Source: Hysterangium stoloniferum
Lineage: Eukaryota > Basidiomycota > Agaricomycetes > Hysterangiales > Hysterangiaceae
Assembly: GCA_015178975.1 (NCBI GenBank)
Contig: WHVD01000018.1
Coordinates: 186,001 to 250,000 of the forward strand
Direction: 5' to 3'
Length of the DNA: 64,000 nt
Shown: one piece after another, positions 48,179-61,073 of the stretch
Numbering within the stretch: position 1 is the first letter of the stretch
Layout of the letters: every line of letters begins with the position of its first letter
Notes under the pieces: model-generated
Databases searched by the model: none
Told to the model about the DNA's origin: nothing
Seen by the model: the letters and a program-made list of their open reading frames with translations, nothing else
Program-made: the position numbers and the translations under genes

Positions 48179-50447
48179 CTCATCCTTCGATCAAGGGAAG
48201 GAAGATCATTTCGTAGAGTGACAACTCGGTGCTAAGTCCTTGATTCATCTCCTTTTATTGTTATTTAATGGGACGATGGAGGCAGGCGCAGGTACTAGGG
48301 GAGCACTTTCTCTTCCCCACAATTATCTCGAACTAAATATAATGGAGGGAAATAACCATATTCCCCATCTTCCTCACTTGGTACACCCAGTGAAGGCGTG
48401 GAAGCTGTCTGCTTTCCCGTACAAACCAGTGCATATGGTCCAAAAGGAATGTTTGCTGCATATGAACGAAAACAGAAACTATGTTCGGAGCACCGGAAGA
48501 ATGTATCAGTTGGTTTGCTATCTCACCAACCACCCCAACGAAAACGCGCGCTGAGAGGAAGGCGCCCATTGTGGATGACGCACACGTGGATGATGATCCG
48601 ACAACTGACGTTTGAGCATTCATTAAAGAGCTTAGTGACTCGCCGTTTTCACACGGTTGTGTTTACAGCTCATGACTGGCGCACCCGAAGTTGATGTGCT
48701 TACGATGGGCGGAACTGATGACTATGGTCATTGTCACGCGTCTCTTACTGACACGTCAAAACGTCGAATGGCTAAATATGCACGCAAACATGGAAGATGT
48801 TCATGAAAGGAGACGTGGGCGCTCGGATGACGGGATCACAGACGCTCCGTTCCGGTTGCTTTCGTCTACCGAAGGTTAAACTTATATAATAATACCCATG
48901 TCATTTGCTCAGCTTGTAGACGCCGCAATGTCCAACCGGTTATAATTGTCAGAGTTTGTGAGTGCCGCTCAGCATAAGTCATCCTCATTTATGTAACACA
49001 GTCTGCTTCAATGTAGGACTCAGTAATTGGCTATCAGTCAGAGGCACAGCTAAAGAGGTACAGTGCACTGCTATGGTCAGGACGCCAGCCAAGGGTGTCC
49101 TTTGCGCGCTGGATCGCAAAAGCCGCTAGAGATTTCGAACGGATCGAGAAGAATCAATCTTACGCGTTTATGATATTTCCTACCAGCCAAAAAGCTTCCA
49201 ATTTCATAGATTATTACGAGTGGATCTCGCCAATGTCTCCTTGAAGTACTAGACAGTGACCTCACCAGTTTAGGAACATGAATTGTCCAATTTTTTAACG
49301 TGCTCGTTAGAAGAATGTGATTAAAACCTGAATAAATATCCGCCGATTACTTGCTTTGTTTGAGAGCTCTATACCTTTCTTGCCAGGACGCGGGCATCGT
49401 AACTGGTGCCCTGACCATATATGCATTGCAATCCGTTGTGAGTAAACAATTGAAATGAATAGGACATGGTAGGTTATATCATTGCATGGATCCAGATCAG
49501 GAGCGTAAATGACAGAGGTTGATACTTAATCTGCACGCACTCGGTTGGGCTGGCAATGCCGACCAGACACCCCTTTATTCGAGAATTCTTCTGACGTGAC
49601 GCCTCGTCAATATGGGTATACTAAGATTAGTGTCATTCAATGAAATGACTGTCTCGACGAAGTTTCTCTTTTGCATTGATATATCATGATTTCTCTCAGG
49701 TTGGCTGGCTGAATGATATCAAACTGCTATTGTTACTCAAAATTGATTTTATAGCGTAATAGGATAGATAACACATTGAATTCAGGGACATACCGGCAAG
49801 GGGACCAAATATTAGTGACAGGTTATGTCGCTGGCACAGCTACGATTGGCAAAATTGCCCACCTAGTCACAAGAAAGAATGTCATTTTGTTAATTTTGCG
49901 GGTTCTAACCATAGTGGTTCAAAATTCACATCGGGAGCAGAGTGGACTCCTTCACCAGTCATTTTGGCCATACAGAATGGAAGTCACTTGTAAATCTCAA
50001 GTCAATGATAACTTTTATTAATTGCTAAATGGGAATGTGGGATGCCATGACAAATGATACTTGTTCATTCGCGTCTCTGCTCTTTTGCTCTCTGCCTTTC
50101 CTTTATGCTCCAGCTTGGTAGAATTTATTCTTTTCAGGTAAACCTCCGATGTAAACTACTAAGCCAATAACAGACTAATATGAAAAATGACACGTGTGTT
50201 ACCAAGACATGGGCAGGGGTTCTTCTTCACCGAACATTCGAATTTAATCACCGAATAATATTGGAAACGTCATTTTTCTGTCAAGATACTTGTGAGACAT
50301 TTGGGTGACATGGTGACCGTGACTGCTACGTGACGCCGACGCTTACTTTCCGACGAAGCCTCTGCAATCGCGTCTCTATTGAGCTTTCTCCGTCAAGGTT
50401 TTTGACGAGCGCGACATTAAAAGGTAGCTTGGGACAAGACCGGGATA
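48179..50447. other. Spacer, no gene recognised
   Basis: Only short motif-free ORFs on both strands. Normal CpG content. The last ~120 bp should hold the promoter and 5' UTR of the phosphatase gene; no TATA box is evident. Confidence 0.4.
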
Positions 50448-52150
50448 ATGACTAGCATTTTGGACAAGTCGGTACATCTTTTCATGTTTCCTCCATATCT
50501 GCCACCGATTGATCGTGTTATCTCCCCACGCCCACTTTTGGATGCAACTATCACTATTGCGACCGCCATATAAACTTCGAAAGGCAGATAGAACAATTAC
50601 TGCGGTGTGAGCCGATATCAGAGGAGGCAGTCAAGCAGCTGTGTCTCAAAGCCCGAGAGATTCTCATCGAAGAAGGAAATGTTCAACATGTTGACTCCCC
50701 CGTCACTGTACGCGCTATATTCTCATTATAAACTCAAAGCGTTCATTCATCAGACGCGCTTTGGTTGTCATGACCTTACTAATTCGATTTCTGGTTTTCA
50801 GATCTGTGGCGACATACATGGCCAGTTTTATGATATGCTGGAGCTTTTCAAAGTGGGAGGTAATTGTCCAAATACCAACTATCTATTTATGGGTTTGTAT
50901 CACTGTTATTTTCTATTTGATAACACAATTAATAGCTTGCCAACAGGTGACTTTGTCGATCGAGGGTACTTTAGTGTGGAGACCTTTTTACTGTTATTAT
51001 CTCTCAAAGTCCGCTATCCGGATCGTATAACACTTATTCGGGGAAATCATGAGTCAAGACAGATAACTCAAGGTCCGTACAAAGGCAGTCACTGACTAAT
51101 TTTACTAAATCATTTTTCAAAGTTTACGGGTTTTATGACGAGTGCCAGCGCAAATACGGCTCCCCAAACGTGTGGCGTTATTGTTGTGAAGTTTTTGACT
51201 ACCTTGCTCTTGGTGCTGTGGTTGACGGAAGAGTCTTCTGTGTTCACGGGGGTTTAAGTCCTGTATTGGCATCAATAGATCAAGTACCGTCGTTTTCTCC
51301 GAGTGCCCGACTTAGCGGCTGCATCATGAACGATATCGCTCATAATGTTTTAGATCCGTAGCATTGATCGGAAACAAGAAGTACCGCACGACGGTGCCAT
51401 GTGTGATCTCTTATGGTCTGATCCTGATGGTTCGCTTTCTTCCTTATTCATTTTGGTTTCCGAAGCTGAGTCGCGATGTTTTCAGACATCAAAGGGTGGG
51501 GACTATCGCCCCGCGGTGCTGGATTCCTGTTTGGTGCAGATATCACAAAAAAGTTTGCTCATGATAATGGCATTGATCTAATTGCTCGTGCGCATCAGCT
51601 GGCCATGGAAGGCTTCAAACTCATGTTTGATCGAAAAATTGTTACTGTATGGAGCGCTCCGAATTATTGTTATCGGTAACTTCCCAGCTCTTGTTCCTTT
51701 ATCTCTCTCACAACGATTGTAGATGTGGGAATGTTGCGTCAATATTAGAGTTGGATGATGATTTACGACAGGAGTACAAAGTATTCTCACATGCACCCAT
51801 AGTAAGTTTTTTTTTACTAGGATGCTTTTGGTTTTCGTTTCTTGCTGGCTGCAAGACAAGTTGTCAACCGTGCCCCCATTTGTTTTAGTTTTACTGCAAC
51901 TATGTTGCGCTTCCTTGGGGCGGTGATATCTGGATATCAAATTGCTTTGGGACGCCCGAGAAGGCTGTATGTTGCACAACCGTCCGCTGGTTGTTTGTAC
52001 ATGGCCGTCGGGTTACTTTAGTCCTGTCCCTCTTCCCCCTCTTAATTAATTTGCCTTTATTACTCTGTACTTACGCTTTGATTATTTTATCTTCCATAGG
52101 ATGTCCGATCTATACCGGCCAAACGTCCGCCGCCGGAGTACTTCTTGTAA
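50448..52150 (+). CDS. PPH3: Protein phosphatase 4 catalytic subunit (PP2A-like Ser/Thr phosphatase)
   Basis: Metallophosphatase acting in DNA-damage checkpoint recovery and nutrient signalling. Nine exons: 50448-50467, 50584-50707, 50802-50892, 50947-51072, 51123-51283, 51354-51429, 51486-51675, 51723-51801, 52100-52150; 918 nt, 305 aa (PP4c is about 307). Motifs in order: '[15 protein letters not shown]' (PP4-type N-terminus), '[18 protein letters not shown]', '[14 protein letters not shown]', '[18 protein letters not shown]', '[16 protein letters not shown]', '[19 protein letters not shown]', '[14 protein letters not shown]', '[10 protein letters not shown]' and '[17 protein letters not shown]'. 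It ends YFL, the carboxymethylation-type tail. All metal and phosphate ligands (GDxHG, GDxxDRG, GNHE) are intact. PP6 and PPG1 fit less well, because the 'RQEVPHDG' and '[17 protein letters not shown]' words follow PP4. The last intron (about 300 nt) is the least certain. Confidence 0.95.
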
Positions 52151-53400
52151 ACATAATTAGTACATTTTAACGCTTCAGAAGCCTTCGACTGTGCTTGTGT
52201 ATATCATCGGATCTCTGCCCTGATTCTTCTACTATGTTGATTTGTACACACAAGCTGTGCGGACCCTGCGAATCAAGTCGTATATCACTGTTGGCCATAA
52301 TGAGTGATTCTGTCGCTCCCTCACGTGGTCGGCATGTGAAGTTATTTATTTTCAGAATATTTCGAGCGTCTGCAATTGAGCAGGCATGAGGTGAGAGTGG
52401 GAATCTCCCCGACCAATTTATTACTAGTATACAATTTACCGGGAATAATCTCCTTTAATCGTAAGTTAATTCCATGTCTTTGTCCAGACTGTGTTAGTGA
52501 TACCATCGGTGTCTGACAAATAGGGTGTGGAATGTGCTTGATTCTTGTCAACGTCGGCTAGTGGCGTCAACTTCGTGTCCGCAGCCGTGCTAGATTAATC
52601 ATTATTCACACATTGATCTATCATGTTTATTTGAAATCAGTGACCGGGAGACGCAACCGGCATGTAACCTGTTTTGAATGCAAACTGTTCAGTGATATAA
52701 TTATATATGTGTATTTATGATCAAACGGATGGGGTGTATCAGACGTGCTGCGGTGTTCATAATTGGAAATGCATGCGAATGGAGTCAGGACTTCATAAAT
52801 CCTCTCGTAAACCTACCCCTGGAGGAATAATGATCACTATTCAGGATTTAACCTAATGATTAAGCCTTTGCGAATCGCAAAGCGGTTCACGGCCTTCGAT
52901 GTCGGACTGCTATGCTTCGTAGAATCGCACTCACCGCAAGGGAATATGACGGTGCGAAACTCGTCGCGAAATCGTATTGACTCAGCTAATCCAAACAGCC
53001 CCATAAAACTAGGTACAAGTGGCAGGAGCCATCGCAGCAACTCTGTAAACCTGATGAGGCTCACTTCAACGGACCTTTAATATTTAACAGCCATGTCCTT
53101 AGATAATTAGGAGAAATGCGCGTAGTAGTTTTTTCATCGTCGGCTTACTTACCTCATTATCATGTACAACCGTCTCTATCCATAGATGAATATGGTTCGA
53201 GTATCAACGCTCAGCTGTGATTGCTGCCAGTGTTTCAAGCTTGGCGTTTTACCTGTTGCGAATAAAGAACTTAGGAGTTATATGGGCCATGGGAAAGTGC
53301 CGCGCAGGTGTCGCGACTGCCGCGAACACCTCAAAATGCCTTCAAAGACACATTTACCTAGCATAAAATAGACATAGTTTTGTCTATGTTCTTCATAATA
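52151..53400. other. Spacer; one small Cys-rich ORF
   Basis: A 61-aa + strand ORF at 53186-53371 has 'CDCCQCFKLGVLP' and 'RRCRDCREHLK' (paired CxxC), but no family is recognised and no neighbouring exon was found. The rest shows nothing assignable. Confidence 0.35.
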
Positions 53401-55754
53401 TATCAATCTGTTCATTGGGGCCCTGTTAATTTACTTTAAGACTGGGTTTGGATGTTTAAAATTGTAAATAGTCCTTTTTTGAAGAGCATATATCATTTAA
53501 AATGGTATTTTGAGTATTACCATTCAAAAATATAGCTATGTTTTAGTTTGAAGCCAAAATGTATATTCGCGGCAATTGTCCACTTTTCGCGGCACCCCTC
53601 ACAGCAGTGCGCGGCACCCCCACAGTGAGATTCAATGTCGGAGTTTGAAATCTTTTCGAGCCTCGACAGTCAACCTCTCCAATTCTTGAGCCAAATCACA
53701 CTATATCTTTTGGTGACACTCTGATCAGCTTCTCTATCCATCCAGTGTTATAGATCATTGTTTCTTTCCAGTTATTCTACACTTCTGTAAGAGTTTTGGG
53801 AATCTCTTGCTTTGGAAAGATACTATCCATTCTCTTAGATAGCCATCTCTTTTCCTTCTCTGCTGGTGGAATATCATATCAGTCAAGAAGCATCATCTGT
53901 GGACACATTGGATCCCTGTGAATGTATACTTTGGAAGTCTTGGCTTACTGGATCACTTACACTGCTTATTAGACTTTTTGAAATTTATTCAGCCATTCCT
54001 CTTATCTGGGAACTATCTCTCTTATTTCTCTAATGGTATATTATTATAATACCTTTTGAATTAATTCTTATATACTATTTATATAGTTTCTGTTCCATTA
54101 TTTTCACAAGTTATTTGGATTTCATTCCAGGCCTGATATTGTCAATATCAAAGACTGTGAACCAACAATATCTACCCCTGGAAAAGGTATGCCAAGTTTC
54201 CTTTAATCATTTCTATGTTTTACTAAATTATATATGTAGTTGCTGGACTATACCTATCTACCTAGGATGTTACCTGGTTATGACCTGGAAGGTACAAGTT
54301 ATACTCAATTATTTAATACAGAATAATTAATTCATTATTGATAGGAAATCCTTTTGGTTATTTTTTAAATCCAAATCACATCACTCCATCTATATTCAAT
54401 TCCCAAGCCCCACCTCACACTATTTCTGATGATGTTACTTCCAAGCCATCAAAGCCTAGCATTACCATTGCTACTCCCTCAGTTCCTTTACCAAAATTAG
54501 AGCAATTATCACCATCTCCCAACTTCATGTCTAAAAACCATCTCAAGGCTCCACAATCATCTATCAGACCAATGGAGAATAAAAAAGTTCAAGACTGGGA
54601 TGGATGGCCTGATGGTGAATGGTCACATCAGTTTACACATTCTGAATATGAAGCCCTCAACAAGTTATCTGTTCACTGGGCAACTGTAGTGCTAGGTGGG
54701 GATAAACACCATGATATAAATTCTCCAACTTTAGATCATGGAAAGCATACAAAATGTAAATGTTTGGGTATCATACATTGCAAAAATCCTGACTGTGATA
54801 TTATCATTCGGCCTCAGACTAGAGATACTGGTATTCAAAAACAATTAAACTGCAGTTGTGACTGTGGATGGAATTTACAACATGTGATATGCAATGTATT
54901 GTCCACAATTATTCATTATAAGAATGGGATTATGTATCACAATGGTGGGACACACCTTCACCAACAATCTACTCATAGACTCCATCTTCTTGCCAATGAA
55001 AGATCTCAGCTCCACAAAATATTTCAGCAACATCCAAAAATGGAATCACTACAATTAGCTGTTGGTATTCCTGGATTTTCTGGTCCAGGTAAATCTGTCA
55101 CAGAGATATCCCCAGTTCTATTAAATGTTGATCGTATTCGGTATGAGAAGAAAATTGTTCACAAAGGAAATAATATTATTGGAGGGACTGCAGAATCAGG
55201 ATTAGAACAGCTAGCTGAGTTTGGATCTTGTCATTCTGATTTTCTACACTATAGTGAGGTTGGACCAACTACAATCCTTATACTTCAAACTTCTTGGATG
55301 GAGCTACAAATAATGCTAGATGTTGTTCAGTATGATGCTGTCCATGGATTTGTCTCTGATGCTGCACATGGTTATTGGAGAATGAGTGATTGGGTACTTA
55401 TAGTATCATCTGTATATTCTCGACATCTTTATTGTTGGGTTCCAGTTCTCTTCTCAGCAGCTAATGGCACCACTTCCAATCATTATCAAATACACTTTCT
55501 AATGCTGTTTCAAAGTATTGCCTCTCAATGTCAGAAGCAGGGACACCAATTAACTGATGAAATGTTTGCATGTGTTGTTGATTTCAGTCAAGCTCAAGCA
55601 AATGGCTTTGTGGAGGCTTTTATTCAGTTTTGTCAAAGGCAATACACGAAATAATGAGGAATTAAATAAGGCAGCAAATTCACTTTTGAAAGGATGCTAT
55701 CAGCATTTTCATACTGGCATCACTCGTCTCAAAAGGATTAGTGGTGTGGTACAG
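53401..55754 (+). pseudogene. Mutator-like transposase with WRKY/GCM-type zinc finger, 3'-truncated
   Basis: The main ORF 54338-55654 begins with a Ser/Pro-rich leader, then 'DGWPDGEWSHQFTHSEYE'. The zinc finger follows: 'KCKCLGIIHCKNPDC', then 'CSCDCGWNLQHVIC' and 'GGTHLHQQSTHR', the Cys...HxH layout of the WRKY-GCM1 fold. The catalytic region has 'GFVSDAAHGYW' (first Asp) and 'FACVVDFSQAQANGFVEAF' (second Asp). Near 55645 the frame shifts by one and continues 'NNEELNKAANSLLKGC' + 'YQHFHTGITRLKRISGVV', where a gypsy LTR cuts it at 55755. The region expected to carry the catalytic Glu is gone. An upstream exon may lie at 54115-54190. Terminal inverted repeats were not found. The family is common in Agaricomycetes (from memory). 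It keeps a longer ORF than the transposon relics at 1-31 kb. Confidence 0.75.
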
Positions 55755-56509
55755 TGTTACGGCTATGTCACAACCCTATTGGACCCCGAGGTTATTGCCA
55801 CTTATCAACGAATTGCCACTTATCAACGATTCAAGTTACTATTCAAGTCACCACATTGGAAACCATCGGCCCCCGAAGCTGACATATGCTTTCGCCATGA
55901 TTAAACTCCTTTTACGCCCACATCAAACATACTCGTATTGTCTGGTTAAACTTTTGATACGTCCCTGTTATTATGTTGATCTGTTCTATCCTATGTTTTA
56001 CATATGTCTATCTATATTTGTAGTCCTCGAACTATTTCCTTTTACCGTAATTCCACCCTCGGTTATCATCGGCCTCCGAACTAATCATAAACTTTCCATT
56101 CCTAGTCAAGCTTATTGTTAATACCGTTTTCCGCCCTTCTCCCCGTTAGTATTTTCTAGACACCTGTTACTTGTATATGAACCCACTGTAGTTGTAGTTA
56201 CTAGGCAATCAGAATATCAACTCAGAATACCCTCATACATCTGTAACAGTCTCATACTAAGAATCCCCTCATCCACCTTCGCGTGTGCTCACCCACTCCC
56301 AGCCCCGACCCCTTGGCCCGACACTCGACTGGTTCTTCGGTCCCGATCGGTATCTCACTGAAAGGAACTCTTTAGGATCAGTCTTCACCCATCTGAAATT
56401 TAAGGACACCCTATGGATATTTGCGAGGGCGCAGCACATAAGCTGAAGCCAAGTCCTTCCGATCGGTCCCTGTCGGCCACTGACATTAGTCAGTTTTCAG
56501 TTTTTAACA
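55755..56509 (+). mobile_element. 5' LTR of gypsy element E, 755 bp
   Basis: TGTTACGGCTATG...TTTTTAACA. It shares the family words 'acccatctgaaatt' and 'cataagctgaagccaagtcc' near its end with the other LTRs but is otherwise diverged. An 18-bp unit (attgccacttatcaacga) is tandemly doubled at 55794-55829. TATA-like 'tatatga' at 56174. The preceding 5 bp are TACAG (55750-55754); the matching duplication would lie beyond the right edge of the window. Confidence 0.85.
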
Positions 56510-56511
56510 GT

Positions 56512-56521
56512 ATATTCTGAT
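56512..56521 (+). promoter_or_regulatory. Candidate self-priming primer-binding site of element E
   Basis: ATATTCTGAT starts two bases after the LTR and is the exact reverse complement of ATCAGAATAT at 56208-56217 in the LTR, about 34 bp after a TATA box, where the RNA 5' end is expected. Tf1/sushi-group chromoviruses prime reverse transcription with the 5' end of their own RNA in this way. Confidence 0.45.
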
Positions 56522-56547
56522 TTCACACTCGCATTTTCTGTTTAATC

Positions 56548-57845
56548 ATGCCTCCGAGAAAAAATGCCAAGCCAAGCGGTGAAGCAGAATCTTCCACTCT
56601 CAAGTCTCCTTTCCTGTATACAGCCCGAGCTACTCAGAGAACCCTGCTACCAGAAACCTCCAAAGAATCTCACTTTGTGGAGATTACTGGCGATGCTGAA
56701 GAAGTAACTGAAGCAACCGAACCCAAAGCAACTGAAGAGATTAACAATCAACCAGCTCCGGAACACGAACCTAAGGATGGCAACAACCTCAGGCTAGTGG
56801 TTCCAAGAAGTCCACGAAAAAGAAACTGGCTCTTGACCCTGAAGAGACATGGGAATTGTTCTCAGGTACCCTAGGCTCCCTTAACGAATTCTTTAGAAGC
56901 AATATCAAGGAAAAAGAACCTGGGCAAACCCGAGTTAACAAACCCGAACCTTTCACTGGCTCAAACCCGAAGAAATTGCCGACATTTCTTATGCAATGTC
57001 GATTCAACTTTTGGGACCACCTGGCTGCATTTGCAACAGATGACTGAAAGGTAAACTTCGCACTCTCTTACCTTAAGGATTCTGCAGCAGCCTGGTTTGA
57101 ACCCGCATTCTCTGGCCTCACCTCTGAAGACCCCAATTGGCTTCACGATTGGGATGCTTTTGTTGAGGAACTTGAAACCAACTTCGGTCCCTATGACCAA
57201 ACCGGCGATGCTGAAACCGCGCTTTCTAATCTCAAAATGAAAGACACCCAGCGCATCACTGATTACATTGTCCAGTTCAACAATCTCGCCGCACGTTGCA
57301 ACTGGGGTGATTTGGCCCTCCATTACCAGTTTTACTCCGGCCTTCCGTCTTGCCTCAAAGACGAAGTTTCCAAAGGAGAGACTGGCAAGTCGAAGACCCT
57401 CCCTCTCATGCATCTGAAAGCCCAAAACGCAGATGCCCGATACTGGGAATGACGTTCGGAAATTAGTCGCTAAAACCCCTCAGACAAGAAATTGTCGGAC
57501 AATAAGAACGCCAACAAGTCTGGTAATCAAAACACCAACAACAGTGGCAACTTGACCTCCAATAAGAAGTCCGAAAACAAAGGGTCTAATGACAAAAAAG
57601 GGAAGGGCAAACAGTCGAATAAGTCTCAAGATAAAGACAAACCCGACTTAACTGGCAAACTCGGCTCCGATGGCAAACTCCTACCACAGGAAAAGCAACA
57701 CCGAATGGACAACAACCTTTGTTTGTTGTGCGCAGATCCCAGACACTGAGTCACTGCATGCCCAAAGGCCACAAAAGCCCGATTGGCCAATATGGCCATG
57801 ACCTCACAACCGGCTAAGCCGGCTGCCGAGTTGAAAAAAGATTAA
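56548..57845 (+). pseudogene. Gag of gypsy element E
   Basis: Starts MPPRKNAKPSGEAE. After an acidic N-terminal part there is a one-base frameshift near 56790, then 'KLALDPEETWELFSG', 'KPEPFTGSNPKKLPTF', 'DWDAFVEELETNFGPYD', 'RITDYIVQFNNLAARCNW' and 'LHYQFYSGLP' (capsid-like region). A Lys/Asn/Gln-rich linker leads to a CCHC knuckle CLLC-ADPR-H-x4-C near 57724-57770. In-frame stops are TGA at 57045, 57450 and 57747 and one TAA near 57471. The TGA codons fit former CGA (Arg). The gene would form the virus-like particle coat. Confidence 0.85.
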
Positions 57846-60834
57846 GCAACTCTCTGGATTCCATGCAGTTGGAGAGTTGCATTGAATCTCCTTGCACACC
57901 GGAAAATTGTCACCTTAATGCATCCACCTTGTATGATCCTAATTCCTTGTTCATAAATCTTACTTCAGAACCTCTCGGGAGTCTCACCTTTCGAGCTCTC
58001 ATAGATTCAGGTTCAACCCATTGTTTTATAGATACAAGTTTTTCCCAAAAAAAATCAGTTAAAAACCTATGCAATAGACCCGATTCCGCTCCAACTTTTT
58101 GATGGTACCTCAAACTCCATAATCTCGCAAGCCTGCGAACTCCACTTTGGTTCCTGTGTGGAACCTTTCAGACAGTTACGTTTTTGTAACACAGTTGGAC
58201 CCGAGTTGCTCTGTGGTTCTAGGACATAACTGGCTCACCCACTACAATCTGTTGATTGATTGGGTATTGGGCAGTATCCCATTCTGAACCCCATCAGCAC
58301 CCAATATGACTGGTCTGTTTCCACCTGTTTCAGCAAATATGGCCTCTACAGCACCTCTGGCCCCTGTGGCAAATCCGAGCTCTCCGCCACCCGTCTCTCT
58401 AATAAACGCCACAGCTTTTATGAGAGCCATCAAGTTGGATGGCTCCCGAGCATTTACAGTCAATCTTAAAGTTGACAAAGTCACCGGTTGCTTTGCATCC
58501 CCGGTGGCCGAACCAATCACAGATTTGGAAGGTGTTGCTGAAAAATACCATGAATTTGCAGATGTCTTCAGTAAACAAAAAGCCGATCGACTCGCCCCTC
58601 ACAGGCCTTATGATTTGAAAATTGATATTGAAGATGGTTCACATCCGCTCCTAGGCCCAGTTTATCCTCTCTCACAGTCCGAACTATCGGCTATCCGAGA
58701 TTTCTTGGATGAACATCTGGCTATAGGTTTTATCCGACCCTCAAAGTCTCCTTATGGAGCTCCTGTCCTATTTGTTTGGAAAAAAGACGGTTCCCTTCGG
58801 CTTTGCATTGACTTTTGAGGACTAAATGTGATCACTTGAAAAGATAAGTACCCGTTACCACTAATCTCTGATTTACTCGATGCCCCTTGGAAGGCCCGAA
58901 TTTATACAAAGATAGATCTCAAGCACACCTATCATTTGGTTCAGATCGCCGAAGGTGACGAATGGAAAATGGCTTTTCGCACTCGCTATGGCTCCTTTGA
59001 ATGGTTAGTGATGCCTTTTGGCCTCACCAACGCTCTGTCGGTCTTTCAACATTTTATCAACGACGTCTTTTCCGACCTCCTTGACGTCTTTGTCATTGTG
59101 TACTTAGATGACATCCTCATATTCTCCGAAGATCCTACACTTCATGATGAACACGTTCATGAAGTCCTCCGAAGACTCTGAAAACATGGTCTTTTTGCGA
59201 ATGGTAAAAAATATTCCTTTGATGTCGACACAGTTGAATATTTAGGTTTTATGATGGGACCTGACGGTCTCTGCATGGATGACACTAAAATTCAAGTCAT
59301 CCAAGATTGGCCGGAACTCTGAAAGGTTAAGGATATTCAGTCCTTTTTAGGCTTCGCCAATTTTTATCGTCGTTTCATTCACAACTACTCAAAAATTACC
59401 ATTCCACTCACTCGTCTTACAAAGACGCCCCGTGGATTTTCTCCAAAGAATGCCAATCGGCATTCCAGGAATTGAAAAGTGCATTTACATCTGCCCCTAT
59501 TTTGTCGCACTGGAAGCCTGACGTTCAACTCATCGTGGAAACTGATGCCTCAGACTATGCGCTTGCTGCGATATTGTCCATTCTGGACACCGATGGTGAA
59601 GTACACCCCGTAGCTTTTCTGTCTTGCACGTTTTCGGCACCCGAACTCAACTATGATGTTCACGATAAAGAACTACTTGCAATATTTGAAGCTTTCAAGA
59701 CATGGCGACATTATTTGGAAGAATCGGCCCACCCGGTAGATGTTATTATGGACCACAAAAATTTAGTTTTCTTTTCAACCACAAAACTTCTCACCTGTCG
59801 ACAAGCTCGATGGTCCGAATACCTCTCTGCTTTCAACATGGTAATTCACTTCCGTCCTGGCCAACTTGGTGGAAAACCCGACGCTATGACTAGATGATGG
59901 GACGTCTATCCTAAAGAGGGGAGTAGTGACTACGCCACAGTTAATCCGCATAATTTCAAGCCTATGTTTTCATCGGAACAACTGTCTGCATCTATCCAAG
60001 CCACTTACCTCATTCATCCAGTCTTGCGAAGTGTTATCCTTATGGATACCAAAAAGTTACATCAAGACATACTATTGGCAATTCCATTAGACCCAGTCAC
60101 CAAAGCACACCTCGATAACCCATCCGACCCCGATCAACCCCAATGGTCATTAGACTCACAAGGTTTCATTAGATTTGACAATTGCATTTATGTACCGGAT
60201 TCCGACACCCTTTGGCTGCGAATCCTACAACATAAGCATGACCACCTGATCTCGGGACATTTCGGCCCCAATAAGACCCTCTCACTCATTAGAAGAGAAT
60301 ATACATGGCCCGGCATCCGAGATTTCGTTAAGCACTATTGTAAATATTGTACTATGTGTCTACACTCTAAATCACAGCGACACAAACCATATGGCCTACT
60401 CAAACAATTACTGATACCAGAAAAACCTTGGAACTTGATTTCTATGGATTTCATCGAGCACCTACTGGCATCCGAAGGTCACACAGCAATCCTAGTTGTT
60501 GTGGATCGGCTCACAAAACAAAGTATTTTCATTCTAACATATGACATGATAACATCTGTACAGTTAGCTGAATTATTCACCACCCATGTATTCTCCAAGC
60601 ATGGTGTTCCATCGCATGTCACATCCGATTGCGGATCCGAGTTTGTCTCTCACTTCTTTAGGTCACTCGGAAAAGCACTAGACATGAAGCTACATTTCAC
60701 TTCGGGCTATCACCCAGAAGGTGATGGCCAAACCGAACGCATGAATCAAACCTTGGAACAATACATCCATGTCTATTGCAACTATCAACAAGACAATTGG
60801 AAATCACTACTACCACTAGCCGAATTCGCATATA

Positions 60835-61043
60835 CAGTAGGCAACAAAACCCTTACAATGTTTTATACCTTTTGAAAGACATGGCTATTCCTCCAGAAAT
60901 AAATTCTGTAAATTGCTGAAAATATTATGTAATATACTTCAACATCATACCTTCCAGAAGTGCACAGCCACAAGGCACCATGTCCTTATTTGGTAAGTCC
61001 ACATTACATACAAACCAATAGTTCATTGTAAGGGTTTTGTTGC
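60835..61043 (+). repeat. Left 209-bp arm of the Tc1/mariner element
   Basis: The arm is itself bounded by an inverted 20-bp word: GCAACAAAACCCTTACAATG at 60841-60860 and its reverse complement at 61024-61043. Confidence 0.92.
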
Positions 61044-61073
61044 ACACTATTTTGAGACTATTATTACAAGAAA

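Noticed and set aside
48240-48554. 104-aa ORF after the minisatellite
   Set aside because: No motif and no support from splice signals or neighbours.
35301-53400. tRNA, rRNA or snRNA genes in the spacers
   Set aside because: I looked for B-box-like GGTTCGANNC words and cloverleaf pairing and found none that held up; a tRNAscan run would be decisive.
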